Assembly (NCBI RefSeq): GCF_004519295.1
Contig: NZ_SOZH01000012.1
Span: 60,659-124,658, forward strand
Source: Cellulosimicrobium funkei
Lineage (GTDB): Bacteria > Actinomycetota > Actinomycetes > Actinomycetales > Cellulomonadaceae
Length of the DNA: 64,000 nt
Direction: 5' to 3'
Every line of letters starts with the position of its first letter. The stretch's first letter is position 1. Of the stretch, positions 1 to 9,571 are shown in pieces. A program made the position numbers and the translations under genes. The notes under the pieces are model-generated. The model had not been told where the DNA came from. It did not search any database and saw only the letters and a list, made by a program, of their open reading frames with translations.

Positions 1-66
1 TCGACGTTCCAGCTCGAGACCGAGGCGCTGCGCGAGCATGAGCCGGCCGGCTCGCGACACGCATGA
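1..66 (+). CDS. C-terminal end of a probable CDF cation transporter (partial)
   Basis: The first 66 bases read as 21 codons ending in TGA at 64-66, beginning STFQLETEAL and ending GSRHA. A cytoplasmic tail with H-[ST]-[TF]-F/L-Q-L-E is typical of cation diffusion facilitator (Zn/Cd/Co antiporter) proteins. That suits the metal context and the several CzcO-like flavoproteins in the window, whose family name comes from association with CzcD-type CDF genes. Only the last residues are visible, so the assignment rests on a short motif and could be wrong. Confidence 0.4.
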   Translation, partial: STFQLETEALREHEPAGSRHA

Positions 67-90
67 CCGACGTCGTACAAGGTTGCGGGA

Positions 91-1056
91 TCAGCGGGCG
101 TCGTTGAGGCGGCGTAGGTAGTCGTTGTAGGCGTCCAGGTCGGGGTCGCCGTACTGGTCGATGCGCGTGTCAGCGGCACGGGTGCGCCGGGTCTCGTCCT
201 TGTTCCAGCGCACGAAGATGATGAGCAGCATGATCAGCGAGGGCAGCTCGCCGTAGGACCAGGCGAGCGCGCCCGCCGTGCCCTGGTCGGCGAGCACGTC
301 GACTCCCCATGACTGCGGGGGATGGGTAAAGGCTGAGACGAGGGGTGCGCTCGCCATCATGACGATGACGCCGAAGAACGCGTGCGTCGGCATCTCGATG
401 AACATGTCGGCCGCCCGCCCGAGGTGGCCCTGGGGGCGGGGGAGCGGGTCGCGGGAGAGTACCGGGACGGTGAACAACAAGCCCGCGACGAGGAAGAGTA
501 GTTCGAGCGACAGGTGCCCGCCCCAGCTCTGCAGCAGGTCCCCGGCGAGCGGGCTCAGATACAGGGCGTAGAAGCACAGGAGGAACAGCGGGATCATCAG
601 TGCCGGGTGGAGCAACACCCGTCCCGGCCAGGAGCGCAGGCCCCAACGAGCAGCACCGAGCACGTGGCGACCGATCCGGTTGTGCGGGGTGGCGCGCAGC
701 AGCAGCGTGCCCGGGCGGCCGAGCACGAGCAGAGGCGGGACTGCCATCATGAGGGTGAGCTGCTGAAACATGAACACCGAGTACATCTCGAGGCCGTAGC
801 CCTCGACACCGGCGCCCATCACGACGACGAGGACGGCGCACCCAGTCAGGAACGACAGCGTCGCCCAGGGCGACCAGCGCCGCCCGGAGGCCCAGACACG
901 TACCGCTCCTGTGAGGTAGAGCCCGGCCGCGATCAGCGCGATGACAGGGATCACCGGGATGGGCTGCAGGGTCGGTGCAAGGAACGTCTCCCACGACGGG
1001 GGCTCGGTCGGCAACCACACCGGACCCTCGAACTCCGTGGCCACGAACCCGGACAC
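91..1056 (-). CDS. Cytochrome c oxidase assembly protein, CtaG family membrane protein
   Basis: This 321-residue polytopic membrane protein belongs to the caa3-type CtaG family, which helps deliver copper to the CuB centre of haem-copper oxidases and often occurs in copper-handling loci. Around eight hydrophobic segments are visible. Near residues 95-110 there is MYSVFMFQQLTLMMAVPP, in the position of the CtaG segment with conserved His residues (here partly replaced by Gln), followed by the GRPGTLLLRA loop and a late HAFFGV segment. A second CtaG domain is fused to CopD at 5445-7415. The gene diverges from the small membrane gene at 1161 with about 100 bp between them. Confidence 0.75.
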   Translation of the reverse strand: MSGFVATEFEGPVWLPTEPPSWETFLAPTLQPIPVIPVIALIAAGLYLTGAVRVWASGRRWSPWATLSFLTGCAVLVVVMGAGVEGYGLEMYSVFMFQQLTLMMAVPPLLVLGRPGTLLLRATPHNRIGRHVLGAARWGLRSWPGRVLLHPALMIPLFLLCFYALYLSPLAGDLLQSWGGHLSLELLFLVAGLLFTVPVLSRDPLPRPQGHLGRAADMFIEMPTHAFFGVIVMMASAPLVSAFTHPPQSWGVDVLADQGTAGALAWSYGELPSLIMLLIIFVRWNKDETRRTRAADTRIDQYGDPDLDAYNDYLRRLNDAR

Positions 1057-1160
1057 GCCCTACCCCTTCACTGCGCGAATGATCGCCCGGACCGTAACAG
1101 AACCGTCTGTACACCCCGTTCCGGAAGCATCCAGCATGAACCTCTATCATCGGGCACGCC

Positions 1161-1553
1161 ATGGTCACCGCGACTCGTCACCGCGTCGGCGCAGCCGCCC
1201 TGCGCGCTGTGCTGGTCGTCGTGCTGCTCGCGCTCGCCGGGCTGCTCGGTACGACCGTGATCGAGTCCGAGACGCCGGCCGCGGCCGCGCACGTCGCATC
1301 CTTCGTCCAGGCAGATCCCGCCCTCCAAGACGCGGCGCAACCGACCGACCGGCAAGACCCGGGACACATCGACGCCCTGACCTTGCTGTGCCTGTGCGCC
1401 CTGATCGTGCTCGCCGTCGTCCTGCTCGCTCGCGGTTCACTGCTGCATCGGCTCGTGCCCAGACGTCTCCAGCGTGGGCGACCGATCCCGATCTTTGTAG
1501 GCATGATTTTGCCCTCATCGAAGCCGCTGACCTGGGGCGTGTGCCGGACATAG
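1161..1553 (+). CDS. Small membrane protein, DUF6153-like
   Basis: The 130-residue product has an N-terminal signal or membrane segment (residues 12-30) and a second one at 71-92, separated by a polar loop. The layout (two helices, an arginine-rich stretch and a short C-terminus ending in CRT) resembles actinobacterial DUF6153 proteins, which sit near copper genes and have no assigned function. The usual histidines of the loop are few. It lies between the CtaG-like and ccsB genes. The sequence from about 1505 to 1749 carries no convincing gene, so the C-terminus could be altered by a frameshift. Confidence 0.45.
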   Translation: MVTATRHRVGAAALRAVLVVVLLALAGLLGTTVIESETPAAAAHVASFVQADPALQDAAQPTDRQDPGHIDALTLLCLCALIVLAVVLLARGSLLHRLVPRRLQRGRPIPIFVGMILPSSKPLTWGVCRT

Positions 1554-1749
1554 TCGTCCGCCGGCGAGGGATTGTTCCCTCACCACCGCAGCCCCTGGCC
1601 GAAACTGCACTGCCAGCTCTAGCCACCGTCGCTCTCGTACAACTGCTCGAGAGCGTCTCCCGCGCCGGATCGGCGCCGGAACGTGGCGTGGAGCGAGCCG
1701 TGCCGCCCCCTGTGCCCTGCACCCGTGGCGTACCCCTTCGAGGATCCCG

Positions 1750-2664
1750 ATGGAGCTCTCCAACCTGAGCGTGCTGTTGGTGTGGTCGAGCGCAACAGCA
1801 CTGGTGATCGCCCTGATCGCCTTCGCCCTCGACCTCGCCCAGCACGCCGAACGACGCGTCCACCCTGCTCCTGCTGACGCGACCGATGTCCTGGTCCCAC
1901 GACGTGCAGCCGGAATTGCGATGGCGACGACGTGGCTCGCCACAGGGCTGCTGGCCGCGGCGATCGTGCTGCGTGGCCTCGCTGCCGGCAGGACACCGTG
2001 GGCGAACATGTACGAGTTCACGCTCGTGGGAACGTTCGCGGCCCTGGTCGCGTTCGTCCTGCTCAACCTGCGCCGGGACCTGCGGTTCGCCGGCGCGTTC
2101 ATCGCCGGCACGGCCGCGCTGTTCCTGGTGCTGGCGCTGAACGCCTTCTACACCCCCGCGACAGGGCTGTTCCCCGCCCTGCAGTCGTACTGGCTGGTGA
2201 TCCATGTCGGTGTCGCGATCGGCGCAACCGGCATCTTCACGGTCGCATGCATCCTTTCCGCCTTGCAGCTGCTACGTGACCACCGCGAGGACGGCGGCGT
2301 CGTGCTCGGGCGACGGTGGTGGCGCTGGCTCGAGGTGATGCCGGCCCCGAACGAGCTGGAGTCCATGGCGTTTCGGCTCAACGCCGTCGGCTTCGTCGCC
2401 TGGACGTTCACCCTGATCGGCGGGGCGATCTGGGCCGAAAGCGCCTGGGGTCGCTATTGGGGGTGGGACCCCAAGGAGGTGTGGACCTTCATCATCTGGA
2501 TCGTCTACGCCGCCTACCTGCACGCGCGCACCACGCGCGGATGGACGGGCCGGCGCGCCGCGTGGCTCGTGCTGGTCGGGTTCGCCTGCGTGATCTTCAA
2601 CTTCACGGTGGTCAACCTCCTCATCAACGGCAAGCACTCCTACTCCGGGCTGACAGCCGGATGA
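1750..2664 (+). CDS. ccsB: Cytochrome c biogenesis protein CcsB/ResC
   Basis: CcsB (ResC) is the membrane component of System II cytochrome c maturation; with ResB it moves haem across the membrane and ligates it to apocytochrome c. The 304-residue product has about eight membrane segments and the diagnostic tryptophan-rich haem-binding motif WGRYWGWDPKEVWTFIIW near residues 235-252, with conserved histidines in the C-terminal part (LHAR, GKHSYSG). The stop overlaps the next start as ATGA at 2661-2664. It is the first of five tightly coupled genes (ccsB, flavoprotein, small membrane protein, DsbA-like, CcdA), so it probably supports extracytoplasmic thiol/haem chemistry. No resB partner is visible. 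Confidence 0.88.
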   Translation: MELSNLSVLLVWSSATALVIALIAFALDLAQHAERRVHPAPADATDVLVPRRAAGIAMATTWLATGLLAAAIVLRGLAAGRTPWANMYEFTLVGTFAALVAFVLLNLRRDLRFAGAFIAGTAALFLVLALNAFYTPATGLFPALQSYWLVIHVGVAIGATGIFTVACILSALQLLRDHREDGGVVLGRRWWRWLEVMPAPNELESMAFRLNAVGFVAWTFTLIGGAIWAESAWGRYWGWDPKEVWTFIIWIVYAAYLHARTTRGWTGRRAAWLVLVGFACVIFNFTVVNLLINGKHSYSGLTAG

Positions 2665-3758
2665 ACACCACCACGCAACACCAGGTCGTCGTCATCGGCG
2701 GCGGCCAGGCGGGGCTCGTGACCGCTGCCCTGCTCGCCCAAGCGGGGACGGACTACGTCGTCGTGGACGACCAACGTCGTGCCGGAGAGTCCTGGGCGCG
2801 ACGCTGGGATTCTCTTCGGCTGGTGACCCCGGCCCGGTACGCCACCCTGCCCGACTTCGCGTCCCCATGGCCACCGGACTACTTCCCCACGAAGAACGAG
2901 GTCGCACGGTACCTGGCCGCCTACGCAGCCCACCACCAGCTGCGCGTTCGGCACAGCTTCCGTGTCGAGCAGCTCGAGACGGACCGCGCGGGCGCATTCA
3001 TCGCCTCCGGACCCGCGGGCGTGATCGTCGCCGCACAGGTCGTCGTCGCCACCGGCGCCTACCAGAAGCCGTGGATCCCCGACGCCGCGCGAGGAGCAGA
3101 CCCGGGACTCGTCCAGCTGCACTCGGACGACTACCGCACTCCCGCCGCCACTCCGGGCGGGCGGGTGCTGGTCGTGGGGGCAGGGAACTCCGGCGTGCAG
3201 ATCGCGCTCGAGCTCGCCCGCGCCGGGCGTGAGGTCCACCTCGCGTGCGGCGGGCGCCTGCGCAGCGTGCGACAGGTCATCGCGGGCCGAGACCTGTTCT
3301 GGTGGATGACCCGTACCGCCATCATGCGGGCCTCGGCCGACGGCCCGATCGGCCGGCGCTTGCCCACCACCGACCCGGTGATCGGGATCAGCGAGTCCGA
3401 CCTGCGTTCCGCCGGGATCGTGCTGCGCGGGCGCGTGAGCGCTGTCACCGGCACCGCAGTGACGTTCGCCGATGACGCGACCTGGGAGCCGCACACGATC
3501 GTGTGGGCCACCGGGTACCGGCCGGACGATGCCTGGATCACGATCCCCGGCGCCCTGGGCGCGGACAAGACCCTCCTGCACGACGAGCACCGCACCCGCA
3601 TCCCCGGGCTTCATGTCATCGGAAGGCCGCGGCAACGCACACGCGGGTCGTCCCTCCTGGGGTTCGTCACAGACGATGCCCAGCGGATGGTCCGCTTCCT
3701 GACCAGCTGCCCACCGCGGAGCACGACCGCAACCAGTACGAGACGAAGCGACTCATGA
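2661..3758 (+). CDS. CzcO-like FAD/NAD(P)-dependent oxidoreductase (copy A)
   Basis: A 365-residue flavoprotein of the CzcO type (COG2072, flavin monooxygenase-like). The N-terminus has the FAD-binding GGGQAGL motif. SWARRWDSLRLVTPARY near residues 40-56 is shared almost word for word with the copies at 13079 and 47593. A second Rossmann motif (VVGAGNSG, around residue 168) would bind NAD(P)H, and WATGYRPDD marks the family's ATGY signature. It starts at the ATGA overlap with ccsB and ends in an ATGA overlap with the next gene. The substrate is unknown. Its position inside a cytochrome/disulfide cluster rather than a metal-pump operon is unusual. Confidence 0.75.
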   Translation: MNTTTQHQVVVIGGGQAGLVTAALLAQAGTDYVVVDDQRRAGESWARRWDSLRLVTPARYATLPDFASPWPPDYFPTKNEVARYLAAYAAHHQLRVRHSFRVEQLETDRAGAFIASGPAGVIVAAQVVVATGAYQKPWIPDAARGADPGLVQLHSDDYRTPAATPGGRVLVVGAGNSGVQIALELARAGREVHLACGGRLRSVRQVIAGRDLFWWMTRTAIMRASADGPIGRRLPTTDPVIGISESDLRSAGIVLRGRVSAVTGTAVTFADDATWEPHTIVWATGYRPDDAWITIPGALGADKTLLHDEHRTRIPGLHVIGRPRQRTRGSSLLGFVTDDAQRMVRFLTSCPPRSTTATSTRRSDS

Positions 3759-4015
3759 ACATCCCCTGGACCGCGATCATCGCCGGCATCGTGCCCTCCA
3801 TCGGCGTCGGCCTGCTCTTCTGGCTCGCGATGCGCGCCATCGTGCACGCCGACCGCAACGAGCGCAGAGCCTTGGCCGAGCTCGACCGCCAACAAGTCGC
3901 TGAGACCGACCCGAGCCCGGGCTACCCGCCCTCGGCCGCATCCGACGTCACATCCCAGGACGTCGTCGACCCACCAAACAACCCGCACGCCCACGACCAC
4001 CGAGGAACCTCATGA
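3755..4015 (+). CDS. Small single-pass membrane protein
   Basis: An 86-residue protein whose start overlaps the previous stop (ATGA, 3755-3758) and whose stop overlaps the dsbA-like start (ATGA, 4012-4015). It has one hydrophobic helix at residues 5-28, then a basic and charged stretch (HADRNERRALAELDRQQ) and a proline/serine/histidine-rich tail. I do not recognise a family. The strict translational coupling suggests that it works with the DsbA-like protein and CcdA, for instance as an anchor or chaperone. That role is inference. Confidence 0.7.
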   Translation: MNIPWTAIIAGIVPSIGVGLLFWLAMRAIVHADRNERRALAELDRQQVAETDPSPGYPPSAASDVTSQDVVDPPNNPHAHDHRGTS

Positions 4016-4668
4016 CCACCCGCCGCATCCTCCAGTCCGTCCTCCTGCTCGGCGTCGCCGGCCTGCTCGCGATCCTGGTCTGGTTCATCCTGTCATCGGG
4101 AACCGACGACGCCGACGCCTCAGCGCAGAGCGGCGATCCGCAGGTCGTGCGCGAGGACAGCCACGTCATCAATCAGGCACCCGACGAGAAGGCCGTCCTC
4201 GTGGAGTTTCTCGACTTCGAGTGCGAGGTGTGCCGCGCCTACTATCCGACTGTCGAACAGTTGCGCGAGCAGTACAGCGACGAGCTCACCCTCGTGATCC
4301 GCTACTTCCCCATCCCCTCCCACGCCAACGCGAACAACGCGGCTATCGCGGTCGAGGCCGCAGCACGGCAGGGCGAGCTCGAGGCGATGTACCAGCAGAT
4401 GTACGCCACCCAGGCTGATTGGGGCGAGGCTCGCGACTCCAAGGCGCACGTGTTCCGCGGGTTCGCCGAGGAAATGGGCCTGGACATGGCGCAGTACGAC
4501 GCCGACGTCGCCGACCCGAAGGTCGCAGCACGGGTGCAGCGTGATTTCGACGAGGGGCGGGCCCTGGGCGTGGGCGGCACACCGACGTTCTTCCTTGACG
4601 GCGAGAAGGTCAGCGTCGAGAACCCGGGCGACCTCACCCGAGCCGTCGAGGCTGCTCTCGCGCAGTGA
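4012..4668 (+). CDS. Membrane-anchored DsbA-family thiol-disulfide oxidoreductase
   Basis: A 218-residue extracytoplasmic thioredoxin-fold protein. An uncleaved signal anchor covers about residues 6-28, the redox site is C71-E-V-C74, and the cis-proline loop reads GGTPTFF near residue 187. DsbA-like enzymes of this group (thioredoxin_4 family) oxidise or reduce secreted thiols, including cytochrome c haem-binding cysteines. The adjacent CcdA, overlapping as GTGA, can feed electrons across the membrane. It sits in the ccsB-to-ccdA operon. A role in copper or cytochrome maturation is likely from context but not shown. Confidence 0.85.
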   Translation: MTTRRILQSVLLLGVAGLLAILVWFILSSGTDDADASAQSGDPQVVREDSHVINQAPDEKAVLVEFLDFECEVCRAYYPTVEQLREQYSDELTLVIRYFPIPSHANANNAAIAVEAAARQGELEAMYQQMYATQADWGEARDSKAHVFRGFAEEMGLDMAQYDADVADPKVAARVQRDFDEGRALGVGGTPTFFLDGEKVSVENPGDLTRAVEAALAQ

Positions 4669-5393
4669 GCATCACCGAGACCGTCTTCTCCGGCGACCTG
4701 CTGCTCGCTGTTCCGCTCGCGATGCTCGCCGGGCTGGTGTCCTTCGCCTCGCCGTGCATCCTGCCGCTGGTGCCGGGCTATCTCGGCTACGTCGGGGGTC
4801 TGGGGCGGGAGACCACTCGTCGTCGCCTGCTGCTCGGGGTGGGGTTGTTCATCGCAGGGTTCACCGTCGTGTTCGTCGCCTACGGTGCTCTCTTCGGAGC
4901 GTTGGGGTCGTGGCTGGTGCAACGCCAGGACATGCTGATCCGGGTTCTGGGTGCCCTGGTGGTCGTCATGGGGCTGGTGTTCGTCGGGCAGGTCGGGCCC
5001 CTGCAACGGGTGGTGCGCCCGTCCTGGACGCCGCGTGTGGGGATCGCCGGGGCGCCCGTGCTCGGGTTGGTGTTCGGGCTGGGATGGACGCCGTGCCTGG
5101 GCCCTACGCTCGTAGCTATCTCGGCGCTGAGCGTGGACGCCGGCACGGCCGGGCGTGGGGCGCTGTTGGCCCTGGCGTACTGCCTGGGCCTGGGTGTGCC
5201 CTTCGTGCTCGTCGCGTGGGGGCTCGGCTGGGCCCAGCGGTCGATGACGTTCTTACGCCAGCACCTGCGCGCCATCAACGTCGCCGGTGGCTTCATCCTC
5301 GTGCTCATCGGGATCTCGATGGTCACAGGGCTGTGGACCGCGTTGATGACGACGATGCAGGGCTGGGTCGGGGGCTTCGTGACCCCGATCTAG
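4665..5393 (+). CDS. ccdA: CcdA/DsbD-like transmembrane thiol-disulfide carrier
   Basis: CcdA moves reducing equivalents from cytoplasmic thioredoxin across the membrane to keep apocytochrome c and related thiol proteins reduced. The 242-residue product has six to seven membrane helices and the two conserved cysteine motifs, FASPCILPLVPGY in the first helix and GWTPCLGP in the fourth. The start is the GTG at 4665, which overlaps the preceding stop. This is the last gene of the five-gene coupled operon. It converges with the CopD-CtaG gene, leaving only about 50 bp between the stops. Confidence 0.9.
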   Translation: MSITETVFSGDLLLAVPLAMLAGLVSFASPCILPLVPGYLGYVGGLGRETTRRRLLLGVGLFIAGFTVVFVAYGALFGALGSWLVQRQDMLIRVLGALVVVMGLVFVGQVGPLQRVVRPSWTPRVGIAGAPVLGLVFGLGWTPCLGPTLVAISALSVDAGTAGRGALLALAYCLGLGVPFVLVAWGLGWAQRSMTFLRQHLRAINVAGGFILVLIGISMVTGLWTALMTTMQGWVGGFVTPI

Positions 5394-5444
5394 CCGCCGT
5401 TCCTGGGCGCATTGAGGCGGCCCGGAGCAATGCTGGTGCGGGGT

Positions 5445-7415
5445 TCACCCGGTGCTCAGACGCCGGCGGTCCTGTCGGGGGCGCTGGAGTCGCCCTGATC
5501 GTCGGGCGAGCAGGAGCGCGACGGTGGCAGCTGTCGTCACCACCGCTGCGGCGATTGCGACGAGCGCCCCTCGCGACTGGTCGGCACGCAGCGCGCGGAC
5601 GTCGTCATATTGCATGGTGAACCACCAGTCCTGCGCGAGCAGCCCGGGGAGGGTGTGCAGAGCAACGCCAAGCGCGGCCAGGCCGACGCCTACGACCGTG
5701 ACAGCGAGCAGTGCCCGAGAGGCGGGCACCGCGTTGCGGTCCGGGCCGGTCCCGAGCACGACATGGAAGAACACCGTCCCGGCGGCAAGGAACAGCACCT
5801 GCATGGCGAGCGTGCCGGCGTGCTCGAACAGCCCCCACTTGAGCCAGCCCGTCCCGAAGTACACGGCCACCAGCGCCACCAGGACTACGGCTGCCACGCC
5901 CGGCCGGGCGGACAGCACAGACCGCGAGAGCGTGTCGGCGAGTTCTCTCGGCCCGCCTGACCCGTCTGGACGCGCAGGCAATACCTGCAGAGCGAGCGGG
6001 AGCGGGGCGCCCAGGGTGAGGAGCAACGGTACGACCAGGATCAGCAAGGTGGCGTGCAGGACGTGGGTCGACAGGTGGACCGAGGCGTAGACGCCCGCTC
6101 CGCCGCTCGTTGCCCAGAGCAGGACGAGGCAGCCTGACACCCACGCGCTGGTGCGTGCCCGCGGCCACGTCAACCCTTGGCGGCGCAGGCGGAACACTCC
6201 GGCCAGGTACAGGGTCGCGAGCACGACGGCGAGTGCGACGAAGAGCCAGTCCGGCTGAACCTCGCTGATCATGGTCGAGAACGAGACGGCGGGCGGATAG
6301 GGGAAGCCAAGCAGGGACAGGCGGACGTCGAACGCCGACGGGTCCTGAGGTACTGGTGGCGCCATCCGGGACAGCGCGACCGAGGCACCGAACGTCAGCG
6401 CCATGATGACCACCTCGACCAGTGCGAGCCGAGCGAACGCTCGTCGGCCGTGAAGCCCGCCCACGTGCGGGATGACTCGTCGTCGTTGCGCCCACCCCGC
6501 CGCACCGAGCAGGGCGAGGGCCGCAGTCTTGACCAGCAGCAGACGGCCGTACGGCGTGGCGACCAGGTCGGACGGGTTCGTCAACCGCAGCGAGGCGTTC
6601 ACCACCCCGGAGGCCGCGGTCGCGGCGAAGCACCACGCAGCGGCGGTGGAGTAGCGCGTGACCACGATCGGGAGCGAGCCGCGCAGGCGCGGCAGCAGCA
6701 GGGCCAGGCCCGCCAGGCCTCCGACCCACACGGTCACGGCCACGAGGTGCACGATCAGGCTGTTCACGGCGTTGGCATGCTCCTCGGTTCCGGCGGCGTG
6801 ACCCACGAGGGCCACGGGCAGGAGTGCCACCAGGGCGAACGCCAGCGCGAGGACGACGCGGGACACCGTGCGTGCGGCGGTGAGCGTGAGGAGAGTCGCG
6901 AGGACGAGCAGCGTGGAGATCGCCAGGTATTGGCCCAGGTCGATCGATGTCGCGTAGTGCAGCGCCTGGGTCCAGAACCCCGGCTCCTGCGGGCCCGTGC
7001 CGATGGAGTTCCCGGCGGTGAGCGCGACGACCACGACGGCAGAGATGAACCACAGAGACGAGGACCAGGCTGCCCAGCGCGCGGCTCGCCACTGCCAGTA
7101 GGACAGTGCTTCGGGCTCGTCGGACTGGCCCGGCAGGATGCTGGCGGCCAGCACCAGCAGCCCGATGGTCAGTGCCGCCGTCGCGTCGTGCAGTGCGCGC
7201 GCGGCGGGAAGCCCGTAGCGCACGACGGCACCGGGGTTCATGAGGAGCCTGACGTCGAGCTCGCCCGCAGCAGATAACAATGCCAGGGCGACGAGGACGA
7301 CGAGGGTCGCGCACCCTAGAACCAGGGGCATGGCAGCCCATAGGGACCGTGGAGCCGTCCGTGTGGGATGGTCCGGTGCGCGGGCAGGGTCGGGCAGCGA
7401 GGGTGTCGAGGTCAT
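5445..7415 (-). CDS. Fused CopD copper-resistance and CtaG cytochrome oxidase assembly protein
   Basis: A 656-residue protein joining an N-terminal CopD copper-import/resistance domain (roughly residues 30-330) to a C-terminal caa3 CtaG domain (roughly 390-610). Many membrane helices are visible. The CtaG part shows HLSTHVLHATLLILVVPLLL with clustered histidines and a late HTLPGLL segment. Fused copD-ctaG genes are common in actinobacteria and are thought to handle copper in the cell envelope. I place the start at the ATG at 7415, because the reading frame further upstream is compositionally poor and arginine/proline-rich. Together with the CtaG gene at 91-1056 it gives the locus two CtaG domains. 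Confidence 0.85.
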   Translation of the reverse strand: MTSTPSLPDPARAPDHPTRTAPRSLWAAMPLVLGCATLVVLVALALLSAAGELDVRLLMNPGAVVRYGLPAARALHDATAALTIGLLVLAASILPGQSDEPEALSYWQWRAARWAAWSSSLWFISAVVVVALTAGNSIGTGPQEPGFWTQALHYATSIDLGQYLAISTLLVLATLLTLTAARTVSRVVLALAFALVALLPVALVGHAAGTEEHANAVNSLIVHLVAVTVWVGGLAGLALLLPRLRGSLPIVVTRYSTAAAWCFAATAASGVVNASLRLTNPSDLVATPYGRLLLVKTAALALLGAAGWAQRRRVIPHVGGLHGRRAFARLALVEVVIMALTFGASVALSRMAPPVPQDPSAFDVRLSLLGFPYPPAVSFSTMISEVQPDWLFVALAVVLATLYLAGVFRLRRQGLTWPRARTSAWVSGCLVLLWATSGGAGVYASVHLSTHVLHATLLILVVPLLLTLGAPLPLALQVLPARPDGSGGPRELADTLSRSVLSARPGVAAVVLVALVAVYFGTGWLKWGLFEHAGTLAMQVLFLAAGTVFFHVVLGTGPDRNAVPASRALLAVTVVGVGLAALGVALHTLPGLLAQDWWFTMQYDDVRALRADQSRGALVAIAAAVVTTAATVALLLARRSGRLQRPRQDRRRLSTG

Positions 7416-7525
7416 GACCGTTTCCGTCGAGCGATGCGAGAGGGGGACTCGTCGCGCCCCGGCGCAGGCAGTGATGCGAGGGCTCGTCGGACGGGGGTCG
7501 GCGGGGCCGACCATGTGGGGCGCGG

Positions 7526-8152
7526 TCAGGAAGAACCAGCGACGAGCTCGGGTGCAGCCGGCGGGCCGCGGGTGGGAGCGGTGGAGAAGGGCCTGCCGTG
7601 CGGCCTGGCCACGCGGCGAGCGACACGGACGGGTCGGTGCTGTTCGTGCCGGTAGGCGGGCGCGACATCGCGCATGAGACGCCGACCCAGCCACGCCAGG
7701 ACGCAGCGGATGGCGTCCTCCCCGCGGGCGAGCGCGAACGCGAGCGTGAGCGTCGCGACGAGGTGCGCGAGCACCATCCATCCCGGAGTCGCGCCGTGCG
7801 AGACCGTGATCGGCGCACAGGTCGTCATTTGCGCGTGCTGGACGTGCGGCGCAGAGTCGGTCAGGGGATCCGCGCAGAGATGCGCTCTGTGTCCCAGGAC
7901 GTCGAACGCACTGTGCAGGGCGAGCTGAGCTGTCCCGAGCACGGCGACCAGGCGCGTCGGGGTGAAGCGGGCCCGGCCCGCGATCGTGGTCGCGGCCAGG
8001 GTCAGCGAGACCAGCGCCGCAAGGACGAGCGGATCAGGCATCGTGCCACCGCCAGCAAGGTGAGCGCCGACAGAGAACGACAGGACGAGCACGGAAACGA
8101 CTGCTGCGCGCGCGAGGCGTGGAGCAGCGGTCGTCGCCGTGGTCGAGGGCAT
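7526..8152 (-). CDS. Predicted membrane protein of unknown function, near copper genes
   Basis: A 208-residue protein with about four hydrophobic helices (near residues 12-34, 42-60, 66-83 and 125-145), a cysteine/histidine-containing external loop (HLCADPLTD, HVQHAQMTTC) and a basic proline-rich cytoplasmic tail. Proteins with this layout accompany CopC/CopD and CtaG genes in actinobacteria, but no function is assigned. It is transcribed in the same direction as the CopD-CtaG gene, 110 bp upstream of it, so the two may be co-transcribed. Confidence 0.6.
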   Translation of the reverse strand: MPSTTATTAAPRLARAAVVSVLVLSFSVGAHLAGGGTMPDPLVLAALVSLTLAATTIAGRARFTPTRLVAVLGTAQLALHSAFDVLGHRAHLCADPLTDSAPHVQHAQMTTCAPITVSHGATPGWMVLAHLVATLTLAFALARGEDAIRCVLAWLGRRLMRDVAPAYRHEQHRPVRVARRVARPHGRPFSTAPTRGPPAAPELVAGSS

Positions 8153-8190
8153 TCCGCGAGCCTACCCACGACCATGACTCCCCTCCGGGT

Positions 8191-9441
<1,251 letters not shown>

Positions 9442-9458
9442 ACCTGCGAAGTCTACTC

Positions 9459-9472
9459 TTCGGTCTACCGAA
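9459..9472 (-). promoter_or_regulatory. Inverted repeat upstream of mntH
   Basis: TTCGGT and ACCGAA form perfect 6-bp arms around two bases, 18-31 bp upstream of the mntH start. It could be an operator for a DtxR/MntR- or Fur-type regulator. No such regulator is encoded in the window, so the binder is unknown. Confidence 0.4.
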
Positions 9473-9571
9473 ATCCGGTTCCCGTCAGGGTCTCTGGCAC
9501 GGCTGGCGGTGCCGCAGGGCTACCCAGGCTCTCGGCGCCGACCGGCCGCACTGTGTGGTTGGGCTCCGGGG

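Noticed and set aside
1165..2205. Long minus-strand reading frame opposite ccsB
   Set aside because: It is arginine/glycine-rich, matches no family and lies against a clearly conserved CcsB gene; typical for antisense frames in GC-rich DNA.
7526..7818. Upstream extension of the CopD-CtaG gene to 7781 or 7818
   Set aside because: The extra residues are basic and proline-rich, overlap the next gene's end and precede a good start at 7415.
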